A stretch of DNA of 64,000 nt from an uncultured Gallionellaceae bacterium (GCA_903847155.1 CAINCU010000015.1:106517-170516), one strand, 5' to 3'. Counted from the stretch's first letter, positions 7,652 to 18,592 are shown. Numbers and translations: made by a program. The notes: generated by a model from the letters alone, not told the origin.

Positions 7652-10336
7652 CTACAACTTCGTCTTCACCCACGCCGTAACAGAAGCCAACGCCGCAGCC
7701 AGATGCTCGGGCTGCGTACCGCCTGCCTGCGCCATGTCCGGACGTCCGCCGCCTTTGCCGCCGACTTGTTGCGCGACAAAATTCACCAGCTCACCTGCTT
7801 TCACTTTGGAAGTTGCATCCGCCGTCACGCCCGCGATCAAACTCACTTTGCCGTCGTTCACCGCAGCCAACAAAATCACGGCGGATTTGAGTTTGTCTTT
7901 CAGCTTGTCCAGCGTCTCGCGCAACACTGCTGCGTCTGCACCGTCCAGCTTGGCGGCCAGCACGTTTACGCCGTTGATGTTTTGCGCTTGCGCCAGCAGT
8001 TCGTCGCCTTGGGCAGAAGCTAGTTTGGATTTCAATGCGGCCAGATCTTTTTCCAGCGCCTTCACGTTGTCGAGGATTTGCACGACGCGCGCGGCGGCTT
8101 CCTGCGGTTGTGATTTCACCGCATCGGCCACTTGCTGCAATTGTTGTTCCTGCTGTTGCACCAGCGCCAACGCGCCTTCGCCAGTCACCGCTTCCACACG
8201 GCGCACGCCAGCGGCCACGCCGCTCTCGGCCACGATCTTGAACAGGCCGATGTCGCCGGTGCGTTTCACATGCGTACCGCCGCACAATTCGATCGACGAG
8301 CCGATATTCAGCACGCGCACCACGTCGCCGTATTTCTCGCCGAACAGCATCATCGCGCCGGTCTTCTGCGCATCGTCAATCGCCATCACGCGCGAGTGAC
8401 ACTCGGCATTCGCCAAAATCTCGGCGTTCACCAGCGCTTCCACTTTGCGGATTTCGGCATCACTCATCGGCTGCGTATGCACGAAGTCGAAGCGCGTCTT
8501 GTCGCCATCCACCTGCGAACCTTTTTGCTGCACATGCGTGCCCAGCACTTCGCGCAAGGCCTTGTGCATCAAGTGCGTGGCACTGTGATTGCGCACGGTG
8601 CGACCGCGCGCCGCCACATCCACTTTCGCAGTCACGCCGTTGCCCACCGTCAGCTTGCCGGTCGTAACCGTTCCGTGATGACCGAACACCGTGGCTTGAA
8701 TCTTCTGCGTGTCTTCCACCGCGAAAATGCCATGCACGCTGCGCAGCTCACCGCTGTCGCCGACCTGACCGCCAGACTCGGCGTAGAACGGCGTGTCATC
8801 CAGCACCACCACGCCCATGTCGCCTTCATTCAGCGCATTCACCGACACGCCGTCTTTGTACAGCGCGAGAATGTTGCCCTTGTGTTCCAGCGTGTCGTAA
8901 CCGTGGAATGTCGTGGCCGGACCAGCGTATTCGAGGTTGGTCGCCATCTTGAATTTGCCAGCGGCACGCGCTTGCTCTTTTTGCTGCGCCATCGCTTTGT
9001 CGAACGCGGCAACATCCACTTTCACGCCGTTCTCGCGGCATACGTCCTGCGTCAGGTCTAGCGGGAAACCGTAGGTATCGTGAAGTTTAAATGCCAAGTC
9101 ACCGTTGAGTTGCTTCAATGCTTTTGCCGTTGGCATTTTGCCAGCCTCAATTTCCCTCACTCCTTTTTCGCCCAAGAAAAACGACTCAACACCAATAACT
9201 TGGAGCGCTTGATTGAGTGTTTCCATGCCGTGTTCAATGGTCGCAAAGAAGCGTTCCTCTTCTTGTTTCAGCACTTCCATCACGCGCACTTGCGCCGCTG
9301 CCAGATCGGGAAATGCCACGCCCATTTCGCCAACCAAATCCGGCACCAGTTTGTAGAAGAACGCATCACGTGCACCCAACTTGTAGCCATGACGTATCGC
9401 ACGGCGAATGATGCGGCGCAGCACGTAACCGCGACCTTCGTTGCCGGGAATCACACCGTCGGCGATGAGGAAAGAACAGGCGCGGATGTGGTCGGCCAAC
9501 ACTTTGAGTGAGGGCGAATTCAGATCGGCGCAATTGGTCTCACGCGCGGCGGCTTTGATCAGTGCTTGGAACAAGTCGATCTCGTAGTTGGCATGCACAT
9601 GCTGCAACACTGCCGAGATACGCTCCAAGCCCATGCCGGTATCGACGGAAGGCTTGGGCAGCGGATGCATTACGCCCGCTTCGTCGCGGTTAAATTGCAT
9701 GAACACGTTGTTCCAGATTTCGATGAAACGGTCGCCGTCTTCGCCGGGACTGCCGGGAGGGCCGCCGGGAATGTGTTCGCCGTGGTCATAGAAGATTTCG
9801 GTGCAAGGACCGCACGGGCCGGTGTCGCCCATCATCCAAAAATTGTCGGAGGCATAACGCGCGCCCTTGTTGTCGCCGATGCGGATCACACGCTCGGCAG
9901 GCACGCCGATCTCCTTGGTCCAGATGTCATACGCCTCGTCATCCTCGGCATACACGGTGACCGTGAGTTTGTCCTTGGGCAGCTTGAACACCACCGTGAG
10001 CAATTCCCACGCATAGTTGATCGCGTCGCGCTTGAAGTAATCGCCGAAGCTGAAGTTGCCCAGCATCTCGAAGAAAGTGTGGTGACGCGCGGTGTAACCA
10101 ACGTTTTCCAAGTCATTGTGCTTGCCGCCGGCGCGCACGCATTTTTGCGATGAAGTGGCGCGGGTGTATGGACGCTTGTCGAAACCGAGGAACACATCCT
10201 TGAACTGGTTCATCCCCGCGTTGGTGAACAACAGCGTCGGATCTTCGTGCGGAACCAGCGAACTGGAGGCAACTATGGTGTGGCCTTTGGAGGCGAAATA
10301 ATCCAGGAATTTTTGGCGGATTTCACTGCTTTTCAT
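7652..10336 (-). CDS. alaS: Alanyl-tRNA synthetase
   Basis: Class II aminoacyl-tRNA synthetase of 894 residues that charges and proofreads tRNA-Ala. The catalytic core starts [20 protein letters not shown], with [12 protein letters not shown], the [19 protein letters not shown] region and [17 protein letters not shown]. The editing domain has [18 protein letters not shown] and the zinc-binding [16 protein letters not shown]. The glycine-rich C-terminal domain ends [15 protein letters not shown]. Length is normal. It lies 89 bp downstream of recX in the order pncC-recA-recX-alaS. Confidence 0.97.
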   Translation of the reverse strand: MKSSEIRQKFLDYFASKGHTIVASSSLVPHEDPTLLFTNAGMNQFKDVFLGFDKRPYTRATSSQKCVRAGGKHNDLENVGYTARHHTFFEMLGNFSFGDYFKRDAINYAWELLTVVFKLPKDKLTVTVYAEDDEAYDIWTKEIGVPAERVIRIGDNKGARYASDNFWMMGDTGPCGPCTEIFYDHGEHIPGGPPGSPGEDGDRFIEIWNNVFMQFNRDEAGVMHPLPKPSVDTGMGLERISAVLQHVHANYEIDLFQALIKAAARETNCADLNSPSLKVLADHIRACSFLIADGVIPGNEGRGYVLRRIIRRAIRHGYKLGARDAFFYKLVPDLVGEMGVAFPDLAAAQVRVMEVLKQEEERFFATIEHGMETLNQALQVIGVESFFLGEKGVREIEAGKMPTAKALKQLNGDLAFKLHDTYGFPLDLTQDVCRENGVKVDVAAFDKAMAQQKEQARAAGKFKMATNLEYAGPATTFHGYDTLEHKGNILALYKDGVSVNALNEGDMGVVVLDDTPFYAESGGQVGDSGELRSVHGIFAVEDTQKIQATVFGHHGTVTTGKLTVGNGVTAKVDVAARGRTVRNHSATHLMHKALREVLGTHVQQKGSQVDGDKTRFDFVHTQPMSDAEIRKVEALVNAEILANAECHSRVMAIDDAQKTGAMMLFGEKYGDVVRVLNIGSSIELCGGTHVKRTGDIGLFKIVAESGVAAGVRRVEAVTGEGALALVQQQEQQLQQVADAVKSQPQEAAARVVQILDNVKALEKDLAALKSKLASAQGDELLAQAQNINGVNVLAAKLDGADAAVLRETLDKLKDKLKSAVILLAAVNDGKVSLIAGVTADATSKVKAGELVNFVAQQVGGKGGGRPDMAQAGGTQPEHLAAALASVTAWVKTKL

Positions 10337-10425
10337 CGTTGCACCTTGAGCTTAAAAGTCACGTTCCAGGCAGGCTGGAAAAGGCGCGCATCATACCATT
10401 TGGTGCGACTTAGCGGCATACCGTG

Positions 10426-10900
10426 TCAGTCCTCCCCCTCCTCCATTGCAGAGGATTGTTTCAATACTTTCAAGATCGCCTCCATCGAAAATCCCCTCGA
10501 TTGCAGGAAGCGCATCTGCCTGGCTTTTTCCTTGGCATCTTGCGGTGCAACACCGTACTTCCTTTGCCACACTTCGCGCGCCGTATCCAGTTCGGTTTCT
10601 TTCAATGCTGGCAAAGCGGCATCAATCAGCTCTTCAGTTATACCTTTCTGGCGTAATTCGTGGGTTATACGTTGCGTGCCGAAACGGCTGCGTTTGGCGT
10701 GCACCAGTTGTGTGGTGGCACGTGCATCAGAGAGCCACCCGCGCGCTGTCAGATCATCCAGCAACGCATCCAGATCGACCGTCGGCAACTGCTCGAAGTC
10801 TTCCCTTGTCTGCACATGCGGCAACAATCTGGCGCGCAACTCGGCGCGGCTGTACTCGCGGCGAGCCAAGCATTGCAAGGCTCGCGTACGCAGACTTAAC

Positions 10901-10917
<17 letters not shown>
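10426..10917 (-). CDS. recX: RecA modulator RecX
   Basis: A 163-residue helical protein that binds RecA filaments and limits their activity. Typical RecX segments are [21 protein letters not shown] near the N terminus, [32 protein letters not shown] and [17 protein letters not shown] near the end. The ATG overlaps the last 17 bp of recA in another frame, so translation is coupled. The frame stays open upstream inside recA, but the family start is at this ATG. Confidence 0.93.
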
Positions 10918-12007
<1,090 letters not shown>

Positions 12008-12053
12008 GCTGTTTTCCCCTTTGAAAAAATTGTGCGGCGGATTGTGGCACAAC

Positions 12054-12081
12054 ATTTTGCAAATGTACAGAACGTTCGTTC
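12054..12081 (-). promoter_or_regulatory. Inverted repeats upstream of recA, candidate SOS operator
   Basis: Between pncC and recA lie CATTT-TGC-AAATG (12054-12066) and GAAC-GTTC-GTTC (12070-12081, a GAAC-N4-GTTC pattern), 47-74 bp before the recA ATG. I see no CTGT-N8-ACAG LexA box of the usual beta/gammaproteobacterial kind here. GAAC-N4-GTTC resembles the LexA box of Gram-positive bacteria. Its role as operator is inference. Confidence 0.4.
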
Positions 12082-12091
12082 TCGATATTTC

Positions 12092-12583
12092 TCAGGCGGT
12101 TTTCGTGTAATTTTTCAGCAGTTCGAGCACGCCTTGCAGGGCGATTCGCACCGATTGCTCGCGCACTGCGGCACGGTCGCCCGACAGAAGATAACGTCGC
12201 GCATGCACCTCGCCATCACGCATGGCCCAGGCGAACCATACCGTGCCTACCGGCTTTTCCGGCGTGCCGCCGGTGGGCCCGGCGACACCGCTGACTGACA
12301 AGGAAATGTGCGCGTAGCTGTGAGCCAACGCGCCCAGCGCCATCTCGCGCACCGTCGCTTCTGACACTGCACCATGCGCATCCAGCGTGGTTTGGCGCAC
12401 GCCCAGCATCTCGACCTTGGCAATGTTGGTATAGGTGACGAAGCCGCGTTCGAACCAAGACGAACTGCCGGAAATTTCCGTGACCGCCTGCGCCACGCCG
12501 CCGCCGGTGCAGGATTCCGCTGTCGCCAGCATCATGCCTTGGGTTTTGAGCACTGCGCCGACTTGTGATGAAAGATCGTTCAT
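12092..12583 (-). CDS. pncC: Nicotinamide-nucleotide amidohydrolase (CinA C-terminal domain)
   Basis: A stand-alone CinA C-terminal domain of 163 residues that hydrolyses nicotinamide mononucleotide to nicotinate mononucleotide for NAD recycling. Signatures are MLATAESCTGGGVAQA near residue 18, GFVTYTNIAKVEMLGV, HGAVSEATVREMA and SGVAGPTGGTPEKPVGTVW. It is upstream of recA, as in many proteobacteria. A repeat element begins 17 bp upstream of its ATG, so its promoter must lie in or beyond that repeat. Confidence 0.93.
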   Translation of the reverse strand: MNDLSSQVGAVLKTQGMMLATAESCTGGGVAQAVTEISGSSSWFERGFVTYTNIAKVEMLGVRQTTLDAHGAVSEATVREMALGALAHSYAHISLSVSGVAGPTGGTPEKPVGTVWFAWAMRDGEVHARRYLLSGDRAAVREQSVRIALQGVLELLKNYTKTA

Positions 12584-12600
12584 TTCTTAAAACCTTTTTG

Positions 12601-12680
12601 CCACAGAGATCACAGAGTACACAGAGAAAGTCGTGTATGCGAAGCCTTGTTTCTCTCTGTGGTCTCTGTGTCCTCTGTGG
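12601..12680. repeat. Dispersed repeat B (CCACAGAG family), copy 1
   Basis: The left arm reads CCACAGAGATCACAGAG and the right arm CTCTGTGTCCTCTGTGG, forming a long inverted repeat of short CACAGAG units around a unique middle. A second copy lies at 62467-62618. It fills most of the gap between metZ and pncC. Confidence 0.85.
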
Positions 12681-12698
12681 CTAAGATTGTTTTGTATT

Positions 12699-13868
12699 TC
12701 AAGCCAGCCCGCGCGCCAAGTCGTTCTGAATATCCACCACTGCTTCCAGCCCCACACCAATGCGCAGCAAACCATCGCTGATGCCCGCTACTGCACGCGC
12801 TTCCGGCGAGATGCGTGCATGCGTGGTGGTGGCCGGATGGGTGATGGTGGTTTTGGTGTCGCCCAAGTTGGCGGTGATGGACAGCATTTTGGTGTTGTCG
12901 ATCACGCGCCACGCCGCTGCCTTACCGCCCTTCACTTCGAACGCCACAATGCCGCCACCGGTTTTCTGTTGCCGCATCGCCAGCGCATGTTGCGGATGCG
13001 AGGTCAAACCGGGATAGAACACGCGCGCCACATTCGGCTGTTGTTCCAGCCATTGCGCCAGTTGCAGTGCGTTGGCGCTGTGCGCGTCCATACGCAGCTT
13101 AAGTGTTTCCAGCCCTTTCAGAAACACCCACGCATTGAACGCGCTCATGGTCGGGCCGGTGGTGCGCAGGAAACCGTACACCGGCTCCATCAATTTCTTG
13201 CTGCCCAGCACCGCGCCGCCCAGCACGCGGCCTTGGCCATCAATATATTTGGTGGCGGAATGAATCACGATGTCCGCGCCCAAGTCCAGCGGACGTTGCA
13301 GGATGGGCGTGCAAAAACAGTTGTCCACCGCCAGCAGCGCGCCGCATTTTTTTGCCACCGCTGCAATCGCCGCGATGTCGGAGATTTCGGTGAGCGGATT
13401 GGATGGCGTCTCCAGAAAAAACAATTTTGTGTTGGGACGCACCGCCGCCTGCCACTCGGCCACATTGGTAGCGGAAACGTATGTGGTCTCCACGCCGAAC
13501 TTCTTGAAGTAATTGTTGAAGGTGTTGGTAGTAGCACCGAACAGACTCTGCGACGCAACGATGTGATCGCCCGCCTTCAGCAGCGCCATGCAAGTCGCCA
13601 GAATCGCGGCCATGCCGCTCGCTGTCGCCACGCATTGCTCCGCGCCTTCCAAAGCCGCGAGGCGCTGCTCAAACATGGTGACGGTGGGATTGGTGAAGCG
13701 CGCGTAGATGTTGCCCGGCTCTTCGCCGATGAATCTTTTCGCCGCTTGTTCGGCATTGTCGAATACGAAACTGGAAGTGAGGAACAATGCCTCGCTGTGT
13801 TCGTGGAACTGGCTGCGCTCGGTGCCTGCACGCACGGCCAGTGTTTCCGGTTGATACGACTCGCTCAT
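12699..13868 (-). CDS. metZ: O-succinylhomoserine sulfhydrylase
   Basis: PLP-dependent Cys/Met metabolism enzyme of 389 residues that makes homocysteine directly from O-succinylhomoserine and sulfide. It has YARFTNPTVTMFEQRLAALEG, ATASGMAAI, the PLP site DNCFCTPILQRPLDLGADIV followed by HSATKYIDGQGR, and the C-terminal SLGDTKT-like NLGDTKTTITHPATTTH. MetB and MetZ are hard to tell apart by eye; metZ is preferred because it follows purF in this betaproteobacterial gene block. The ATG at 13868 has AAAGGGAAA upstream. An in-frame TTG further up lacks support. Confidence 0.88.
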   Translation of the reverse strand: MSESYQPETLAVRAGTERSQFHEHSEALFLTSSFVFDNAEQAAKRFIGEEPGNIYARFTNPTVTMFEQRLAALEGAEQCVATASGMAAILATCMALLKAGDHIVASQSLFGATTNTFNNYFKKFGVETTYVSATNVAEWQAAVRPNTKLFFLETPSNPLTEISDIAAIAAVAKKCGALLAVDNCFCTPILQRPLDLGADIVIHSATKYIDGQGRVLGGAVLGSKKLMEPVYGFLRTTGPTMSAFNAWVFLKGLETLKLRMDAHSANALQLAQWLEQQPNVARVFYPGLTSHPQHALAMRQQKTGGGIVAFEVKGGKAAAWRVIDNTKMLSITANLGDTKTTITHPATTTHARISPEARAVAGISDGLLRIGVGLEAVVDIQNDLARGLA

Positions 13869-13891
13869 GATAATTTCCCTTTTAGTAATCT

Positions 13892-13960
13892 GCCCGCAAG
13901 CCAGCAAATACGGGCACCTTCATCATGCTTATAACGTAGAACGCCTATTGACGGGCGTTC
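13892..13960 (+). repeat. Dispersed repeat A, copy 3
   Basis: It starts GCCCGCAAGCCAGCAAATACG and ends CGCCTATTGACGGGC, in the gap between the purF 3' end and metZ, 23 bp upstream of the metZ ATG. Confidence 0.85.
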
Positions 13961-14000
13961 CCAGACAAATAGCATTTCAAAACCGGATTATTGACCGCAT

Positions 14001-14035
14001 AAAAAACCCGGCAAGCTTGGCGCTAAACCGGGTTT
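14001..14035 (-). terminator. Rho-independent terminator after purF
   Basis: On the minus strand AAACCCGG and CCGGGTTT form a stem around a short loop and are followed at once by a T run. It lies about 90 bp beyond the purF stop and ends the transcript before metZ. Confidence 0.85.
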
Positions 14036-14127
14036 CCCTCGCTTTAGCAGTATTTGTAAAGCGCCCGCAAGCTGTTGCTCAAATCGGCGCAGACGGAAAG
14101 TAGCACCACCTTCTACAAGCCGTCAAC

Positions 14128-15654
14128 CTACATGGAGCTGGCGCTCATCACAAAATCCAATTCCAACTGATCCTCTTCCTCGGTCTTGTTCGCCTTGCCG
14201 CCCGCCCGCGCCGCCTCCACACGATCCAGATAATCAGCGGTGATGTCGCCGGTGATGTAGATGCCGTCAAAGCAGGAGCAGTCGAACGTGGTGATCTTGG
14301 GATTGCACTTTTGCACGGCGGCTTTCAGGTCTTCCAGATCCTGATAAATGATGCGGTCGGCGCTGATCTCGCGGCAGATTTCCTCATCAGTACGCCCGGT
14401 AGCAATCAGTTCGCGGCGCGAAGGCATGTCGATGCCATACACGTTGGGGAATTTGACGGGAGGTGCGGCAGAGGCGAAGTACACTTTGCGCGCGCCGGCA
14501 TCGCGCGCCATCTGCACGATCTCACGGCTGGTGGTGCCGCGCACGATGGAGTCATCCACCAGCAGCACGTTCTTGCCTTTGAATTCGACGCTGATGGCAT
14601 TGAGTTTCTGGCGCACCGATTTCTTGCGCATCGCCTGCCCCGGCATGATGAAGGTGCGGCCGATGTAGCGGTTCTTCACAAAGCCTTCGCGGAACGGAAT
14701 ACCGAGACGATTGGCCAGTTGCAGCGCACTGGGGCGACTGGAATCGGGGATGGGAATCACCACGTCGATGTCGTGATCCGGCCAGATGCGCATCAGTTTG
14801 TCCGCCAGATATTCGCCCATGTTGAGGCGCGTCTCATACACCGAGATGCCGTCAATCACCGAGTCGGGGCGGGCGAAATAAACGTATTCGAAAATGCAGG
14901 GGTTCAGCGCGGATTTGCTGGCGCATGGTCGGCTATGGAAGTTGCCGTCGAGGTCGATAAACACCGCTTCGCCCGGAGCGATGTCGCGCAGGAACTTGAA
15001 GCCCAGCGTATCCAGCGCCACGCTCTCGGATGCCACCAGATATTCCATGCCCTTGGCAGTCTGGTTGCTGCCGACCACCAGAGGGCGCAAGCCGTGCGCG
15101 TCACGAAAAGCCAACAAGCCATAACCGGCGATCATCGCCACCACGGCATATGCACCCCTACAACGCAAGTGCACGGCGGAAACGGCATCGAAGATGGCCT
15201 TGGCATCAAGACGAAAATGCGTGGCATTGGCTTGCAGTTCATGCGCCAGCACATTGAGCAGCACTTCCGAATCGGAGTTGGTGTTCACATGGCGCATGTC
15301 GTCGAGGAATAATTCCTTTTGCAACTGCGCAGTATTGGTGAGGTTGCCGTTGTGTCCCAGCACCAGACCGAACGGCGAGTTCACATAGAACGGCTGCGCC
15401 TCGTTGTGATCGACGGCAGAACCGGCAGTCGGATAACGCACATGGGCAATGCCCGCGTTGCCGGATAGTGCACGCATGTTGCGGGTGCGGAACACGTCGT
15501 GGGCGAGGCCGTTGCCCTTGTGCAAATGAAAGGTGTTGTGATCCAGCGTGGCGATGCCCGCCGCGTCCTGCCCGCGATGCTGTAATACCTGCAAGCCGTC
15601 ATACAACAATTGATTGACGGGGGTTTGCGCGACAACACCTAAAATCCCACACAT
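14128..15654 (-). CDS. purF: Amidophosphoribosyltransferase
   Basis: First committed enzyme of purine synthesis: transfers ammonia from glutamine to PRPP. The 508-residue protein begins [10 protein letters not shown], so Cys2 is the glutaminase nucleophile after Met removal. [18 protein letters not shown] and LGHNGNLTN belong to the glutaminase domain. The C-terminal phosphoribosyltransferase domain has the PRPP loop [18 protein letters not shown]. It follows cvpA by 29 bp in the same direction, the classical cvpA-purF pair. Confidence 0.96.
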   Translation of the reverse strand: MCGILGVVAQTPVNQLLYDGLQVLQHRGQDAAGIATLDHNTFHLHKGNGLAHDVFRTRNMRALSGNAGIAHVRYPTAGSAVDHNEAQPFYVNSPFGLVLGHNGNLTNTAQLQKELFLDDMRHVNTNSDSEVLLNVLAHELQANATHFRLDAKAIFDAVSAVHLRCRGAYAVVAMIAGYGLLAFRDAHGLRPLVVGSNQTAKGMEYLVASESVALDTLGFKFLRDIAPGEAVFIDLDGNFHSRPCASKSALNPCIFEYVYFARPDSVIDGISVYETRLNMGEYLADKLMRIWPDHDIDVVIPIPDSSRPSALQLANRLGIPFREGFVKNRYIGRTFIMPGQAMRKKSVRQKLNAISVEFKGKNVLLVDDSIVRGTTSREIVQMARDAGARKVYFASAAPPVKFPNVYGIDMPSRRELIATGRTDEEICREISADRIIYQDLEDLKAAVQKCNPKITTFDCSCFDGIYITGDITADYLDRVEAARAGGKANKTEEEDQLELDFVMSASSM

Positions 15655-15683
15655 GATTCGTTCCGATCAAATGATTCAGTTAA

Positions 15684-16163
15684 TTATTTTTTCGCCAAGT
15701 CTTGCGGCTCATAATCCTTGATATAAAGCGCGACCTGCTGTAAAGCCTTGCTCGACCACGCATCGCGCCAGAACGGCTGCTGCGGCAACCGCGTCAGGCC
15801 ACCCAACCACACCAGCGCAATCACCACCAGCATCCCGCGCAGCAAGCCGAATATCACGCCGAATTTTCCATCCAAACCGCCCAACCCGGCAAATTTGGCC
15901 AGCTTCGCCAACAGCCAAGCCAGCACCGCTGTGGCGAGCAGCGTCACGATGAACAAGGCCGCGAACGCCACCGCCGAACGGATGTTGTCCGCACCCACTG
16001 CCTCTGGTACATATGGCAACGCTTGCGCCGAAAAAGTATGCGCCACGATGTAAGCTGCGACCCAGCCGATCAGCGAAAACAACTCGTACATGAAACCGCG
16101 CCACCAGCCCACTAGTGCCGAAAGCACGATGATGGCGATAACTGCGTAATCGAAAGAGGTCAC
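15684..16163 (-). CDS. cvpA: CvpA family membrane protein
   Basis: Inner-membrane protein of 159 residues with about four hydrophobic segments, starting MTSFDYAVIAIIVLSALVGWWRG, typical of CvpA. The family was named for colicin V production and has links to envelope homeostasis; its activity is not settled. It lies between the SPOR-domain gene and purF. Confidence 0.9.
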   Translation of the reverse strand: MTSFDYAVIAIIVLSALVGWWRGFMYELFSLIGWVAAYIVAHTFSAQALPYVPEAVGADNIRSAVAFAALFIVTLLATAVLAWLLAKLAKFAGLGGLDGKFGVIFGLLRGMLVVIALVWLGGLTRLPQQPFWRDAWSSKALQQVALYIKDYEPQDLAKK

Positions 16164-16172
16164 CTTGCAAAC

Positions 16173-16829
16173 CTATTCCAGATTGACCACATTGCAATGC
16201 GTGCCCTGCGCTTGCAGTTTGCGCTGCGCCTTTTCCGCCGCGTCGCGCGTCGGATAGCCGCCCACGCGCACGCGTATGACGTTGCCTGTTTTCTCGGTGT
16301 ATGCGTGATAACCCTGTTTGCTCAACTTGGCTTGCAGACTGTGTGCAGTATCCGCATTAGAGAATGCCCCGGCCTGCAGTACCCATCCCGATTTCGGCAC
16401 AGCTTGAGCCTTGACAACAGGCTTGCTCTCGACCTTCGGCATTGCTTCGGGTTTGGGTTTGGCTTTGACTACAGGCATGGGCTTAACTTCCGCTTTGGGT
16501 TTGCTCACAACTGGCGTAAGTATGACGGGTTTTATTTCAGCCACTGGCGCACTAGCAGCAAGCGGAGCGCTCGCCACCGCAGAAACGGCTGCCACTCCGG
16601 AGGCCGATACAGCTGACTGCGGCAAATTGTTCTGAAGTTGAAACTCGCCGGCATTGTCTTTATTCGGAATGCGCAACTCGATGTCGTTGGCCGTGGTAGG
16701 GGCAGGTTCACTATCAAACACTACAGGCAACAAAATCACCACAACCACGACCAGCGCAGCGGCACCGATCAGGCGGTGCCGAGTTTGCCGCTTCAAATTA
16801 ACTTCTTCTTCCGTCGTCTGTTTTGCCAT
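16173..16829 (-). CDS. SPOR-domain cell-division protein (DedD-like)
   Basis: A 218-residue bitopic membrane protein. It has a short cytoplasmic start, one membrane segment (LIGAAALVVVVVILLPVVF, about residues 20-38), a Pro/Lys/Ala/Val-rich linker with repeated PKP and KPxP runs, and a C-terminal SPOR domain from SGWVLQAGAF. SPOR domains bind septal peptidoglycan lacking stem peptides. The location before cvpA-purF matches dedD elsewhere. Confidence 0.88.
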   Translation of the reverse strand: MAKQTTEEEVNLKRQTRHRLIGAAALVVVVVILLPVVFDSEPAPTTANDIELRIPNKDNAGEFQLQNNLPQSAVSASGVAAVSAVASAPLAASAPVAEIKPVILTPVVSKPKAEVKPMPVVKAKPKPEAMPKVESKPVVKAQAVPKSGWVLQAGAFSNADTAHSLQAKLSKQGYHAYTEKTGNVIRVRVGGYPTRDAAEKAQRKLQAQGTHCNVVNLE

Positions 16830-16845
16830 TGCTCTTCCAGGAAAT

Positions 16846-18228
16846 TCAGCCGACGCGCAATCCGCGCACCTGCATCACTTCCGCCACCGTATAGAATGAT
16901 CCGAAGGCAGCGATTCTATCATTTTCACCCGCCCGCTTGCTGGCTTGCTTGAGCGCATCAGTGATGGATGCACAAACCTGAACCTCAGAGTGAATCTGGG
17001 CATTTTGCAGTACCTGCGCCAGCTCTTCAGCAGTCGCCCCGCGCGGCGCATCGATACCGGCCACCAACCACATCTCGACCTGCGCACCCAGCGCGCGCGC
17101 CACGCCCGCTATATCCTTATCCTTGAGCATGGCAAATACCGCGTAAGTTTTTGCGGGCGGCAGATTAGCCAGATTCTGCGCCAATGACCGCGCCGCATGC
17201 GGGTTGTGCGCCACATCCAGAATCAACTGCGGCAAACCCGGCACAAACTGAAATCGTCCGGCAAGCTGCACCTCCACCAAACCGCGCCGCACAGCTTCCA
17301 TGCTCACATGCAGCTTGTCTTTCAGCGCATCAAGCGCCGCCAATGCTGCGCTGGCGTTGTGCAACTGGAATGCGCCGCGCAAGGCGGGGTACGGCAATGA
17401 ACTGCGAGTTCCCACTTTGCTGTAGAAATTCCACTGCCCGTTAGATAACCCCTCTCCCGCAGGCGGGAGAGGGGTTGGGGTGAGGGTCTTTACTATGGAA
17501 ATAGGTCGCGCTGCATCTCCACGTCCCTCACCCTCGATCCCTCTCCCGCCTGCGGGAGAGGGAAGATGAAAACCAAACTCGCTGCCGATACACCACAACT
17601 CCGCCCCGATCTCTTGTGCATGTTTGCGTAGCGCCTGCGGCACATCGCTATCTGCACAGATCGCCACCCGACCTTGACGAAAAATTCCCGCCTTCTCGAA
17701 CGCAATCTGCTCGCGCGTGTCACCCAGATAATCCACGTGATCAATGTCCACACTGGCCACCACCGAGCAATCCGCATCAAACACATTCACCGCATCCAGT
17801 CTGCCGCCCAGCCCGACTTCGAGGATGGCGACATCCACCTTGTGCGAAATAAAACACTGCATGGCAGCCAAAGTACCGAACTCAAAATAGGTCAGCGAAA
17901 TATCGCCGCGCACCTGCTCGATCTGCGCAAACGAAGCACACAACTCCGCATCACTCGCCTGCTGTTTGCCGATGCGCACCCGTTCGTTGTAGTCCAGCAA
18001 ATGCGGCGAGGTATAGCAGCCGACGCGGTATCCGGCAGCATGTAGCATGGCTTCCAGCATCGCGCACACCGAGCCTTTGCCGTTGGTACCGCCGACGATG
18101 ATGATGGGAAAATCAGCTTCCAGATCGAGGCGCTGCTTGACTTGCGCCACCCGCTCCAGACCGAGCGCGATGGTTTTGGGATGCAGGGATTCGAGGTAGG
18201 TTAGCCAGTCGGCTAGAGTGTTTGGCAT
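16846..18228 (-). CDS. folC: Bifunctional folylpolyglutamate / dihydrofolate synthase with in-frame repeat insertion
   Basis: Mur-ligase-like enzyme of 460 residues that adds glutamate to dihydropteroate and to folates. It begins MPNTLADWLTYLESLHPKTI, with the P-loop VGGTNGKGSVCAML, the YTSPHL motif, GGRLDAVN, DHVDYLGDTREQIAFEKAGIFR and, late, LDVAHNPHAARSL. The protein is about 35-40 residues longer than usual because a dispersed palindromic repeat (17447-17562) has entered in frame at residues 223-260, between the FGF strand and the LPYPALRGAFQLHNA motif. The catalytic motifs are intact, so the enzyme probably works. The start at 18228 is the family start; an upstream ATG lies in another repeat. 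Confidence 0.93.
   Translation of the reverse strand: MPNTLADWLTYLESLHPKTIALGLERVAQVKQRLDLEADFPIIIVGGTNGKGSVCAMLEAMLHAAGYRVGCYTSPHLLDYNERVRIGKQQASDAELCASFAQIEQVRGDISLTYFEFGTLAAMQCFISHKVDVAILEVGLGGRLDAVNVFDADCSVVASVDIDHVDYLGDTREQIAFEKAGIFRQGRVAICADSDVPQALRKHAQEIGAELWCIGSEFGFHLPSPAGGRGIEGEGRGDAARPISIVKTLTPTPLPPAGEGLSNGQWNFYSKVGTRSSLPYPALRGAFQLHNASAALAALDALKDKLHVSMEAVRRGLVEVQLAGRFQFVPGLPQLILDVAHNPHAARSLAQNLANLPPAKTYAVFAMLKDKDIAGVARALGAQVEMWLVAGIDAPRGATAEELAQVLQNAQIHSEVQVCASITDALKQASKRAGENDRIAAFGSFYTVAEVMQVRGLRVG
17447..17562. repeat. Dispersed repeat D inside folC
   Basis: The arms CTCTCCCGCAGGCGGGAGAG and CTCTCCCGCCTGCGGGAGAG, each itself a palindrome, flank GTTGGGGTGAGGG and CCCTCACCC in opposite senses. 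The same element lies between genes at 53436-53548. Here it is read through without a stop and adds Gly/Pro/Arg-rich sequence to FolC. Confidence 0.9.
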
Positions 18229-18237
18229 TTGGTTTTG

Positions 18238-18316
18238 TAGGGTGCAATAAGCGCAGCGCATTGCACCAATTTCGTTAAGACATCCGGCGCAATGCCCGTT
18301 GGTTATTGCGCCCTAC
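18238..18316. repeat. Inverted repeat element G, copy 2
   Basis: It runs from TAGGGTGCAATAAGCGCAGC to GGTTATTGCGCCCTA, with GCAATGCGC-like inner arms. It lies directly upstream of folC, its end 10 bp from the ATG, and so occupies the leader of that gene. Confidence 0.75.
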
Positions 18317-18337
18317 ATTGTGAACCGAGGTTTTATG

Positions 18338-18592
18338 TTACTTGCCATAAAACAAAGCAACCAGAGCAACTGCCGCACTAAGTACTGACGCAACGGCTGA
18401 TATCAGCGCAAGGAGCCAAAGGCGAGATTCGCGAGATGAACGTTCAGCTTCGAGAAGACGACGTTGAAGCTCAAAGTCAGATGCGCGAGGTGAATTTCCT
18501 GAAGAGCTTTGAGTTCGCGGTGAACCTTCAATATTTACACCAAGCTCAATACACCGTTTTTCCAACTCCTCGCTTTGCAATAGTTTCGACAT
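18338..18592 (-). CDS. Small membrane protein of unknown function
   Basis: An 84-residue protein with a charged, partly helical N-terminal part (ELEKRCIELG, then FELQRRLLEAERSSRESR) and one C-terminal membrane segment (WLLALISAVASVLSAAVALVALFYG). The ATG at 18592 lies 18 bp after the accD stop. It is extra to the usual accD-folC order. I recognise no family; a short gene of this layout could be a tail-anchored accessory protein or a false call. Confidence 0.55.
   Translation of the reverse strand: MSKLLQSEELEKRCIELGVNIEGSPRTQSSSGNSPRASDFELQRRLLEAERSSRESRLWLLALISAVASVLSAAVALVALFYGK

Noticed and set aside
8132..9061. Long plus-strand open frames opposite alaS, and similar frames opposite purF, trpB, metZ, recA and dnaK
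   Set aside because: They lie on the reverse of strongly conserved genes, are rich in Arg/His as expected for antisense frames of GC-rich genes, and have no recognisable domain.
12587..12775. Short frames reading HRGHRDHRE-type peptides near 12.6 and 62.5 kb
   Set aside because: They are translations of the CCACAGAG repeat arms, not genes.
13869..13960. A SAM or SAH riboswitch before metZ
   Set aside because: The leader holds a repeat A copy, and I could not match the conserved core of any known methionine-related riboswitch.
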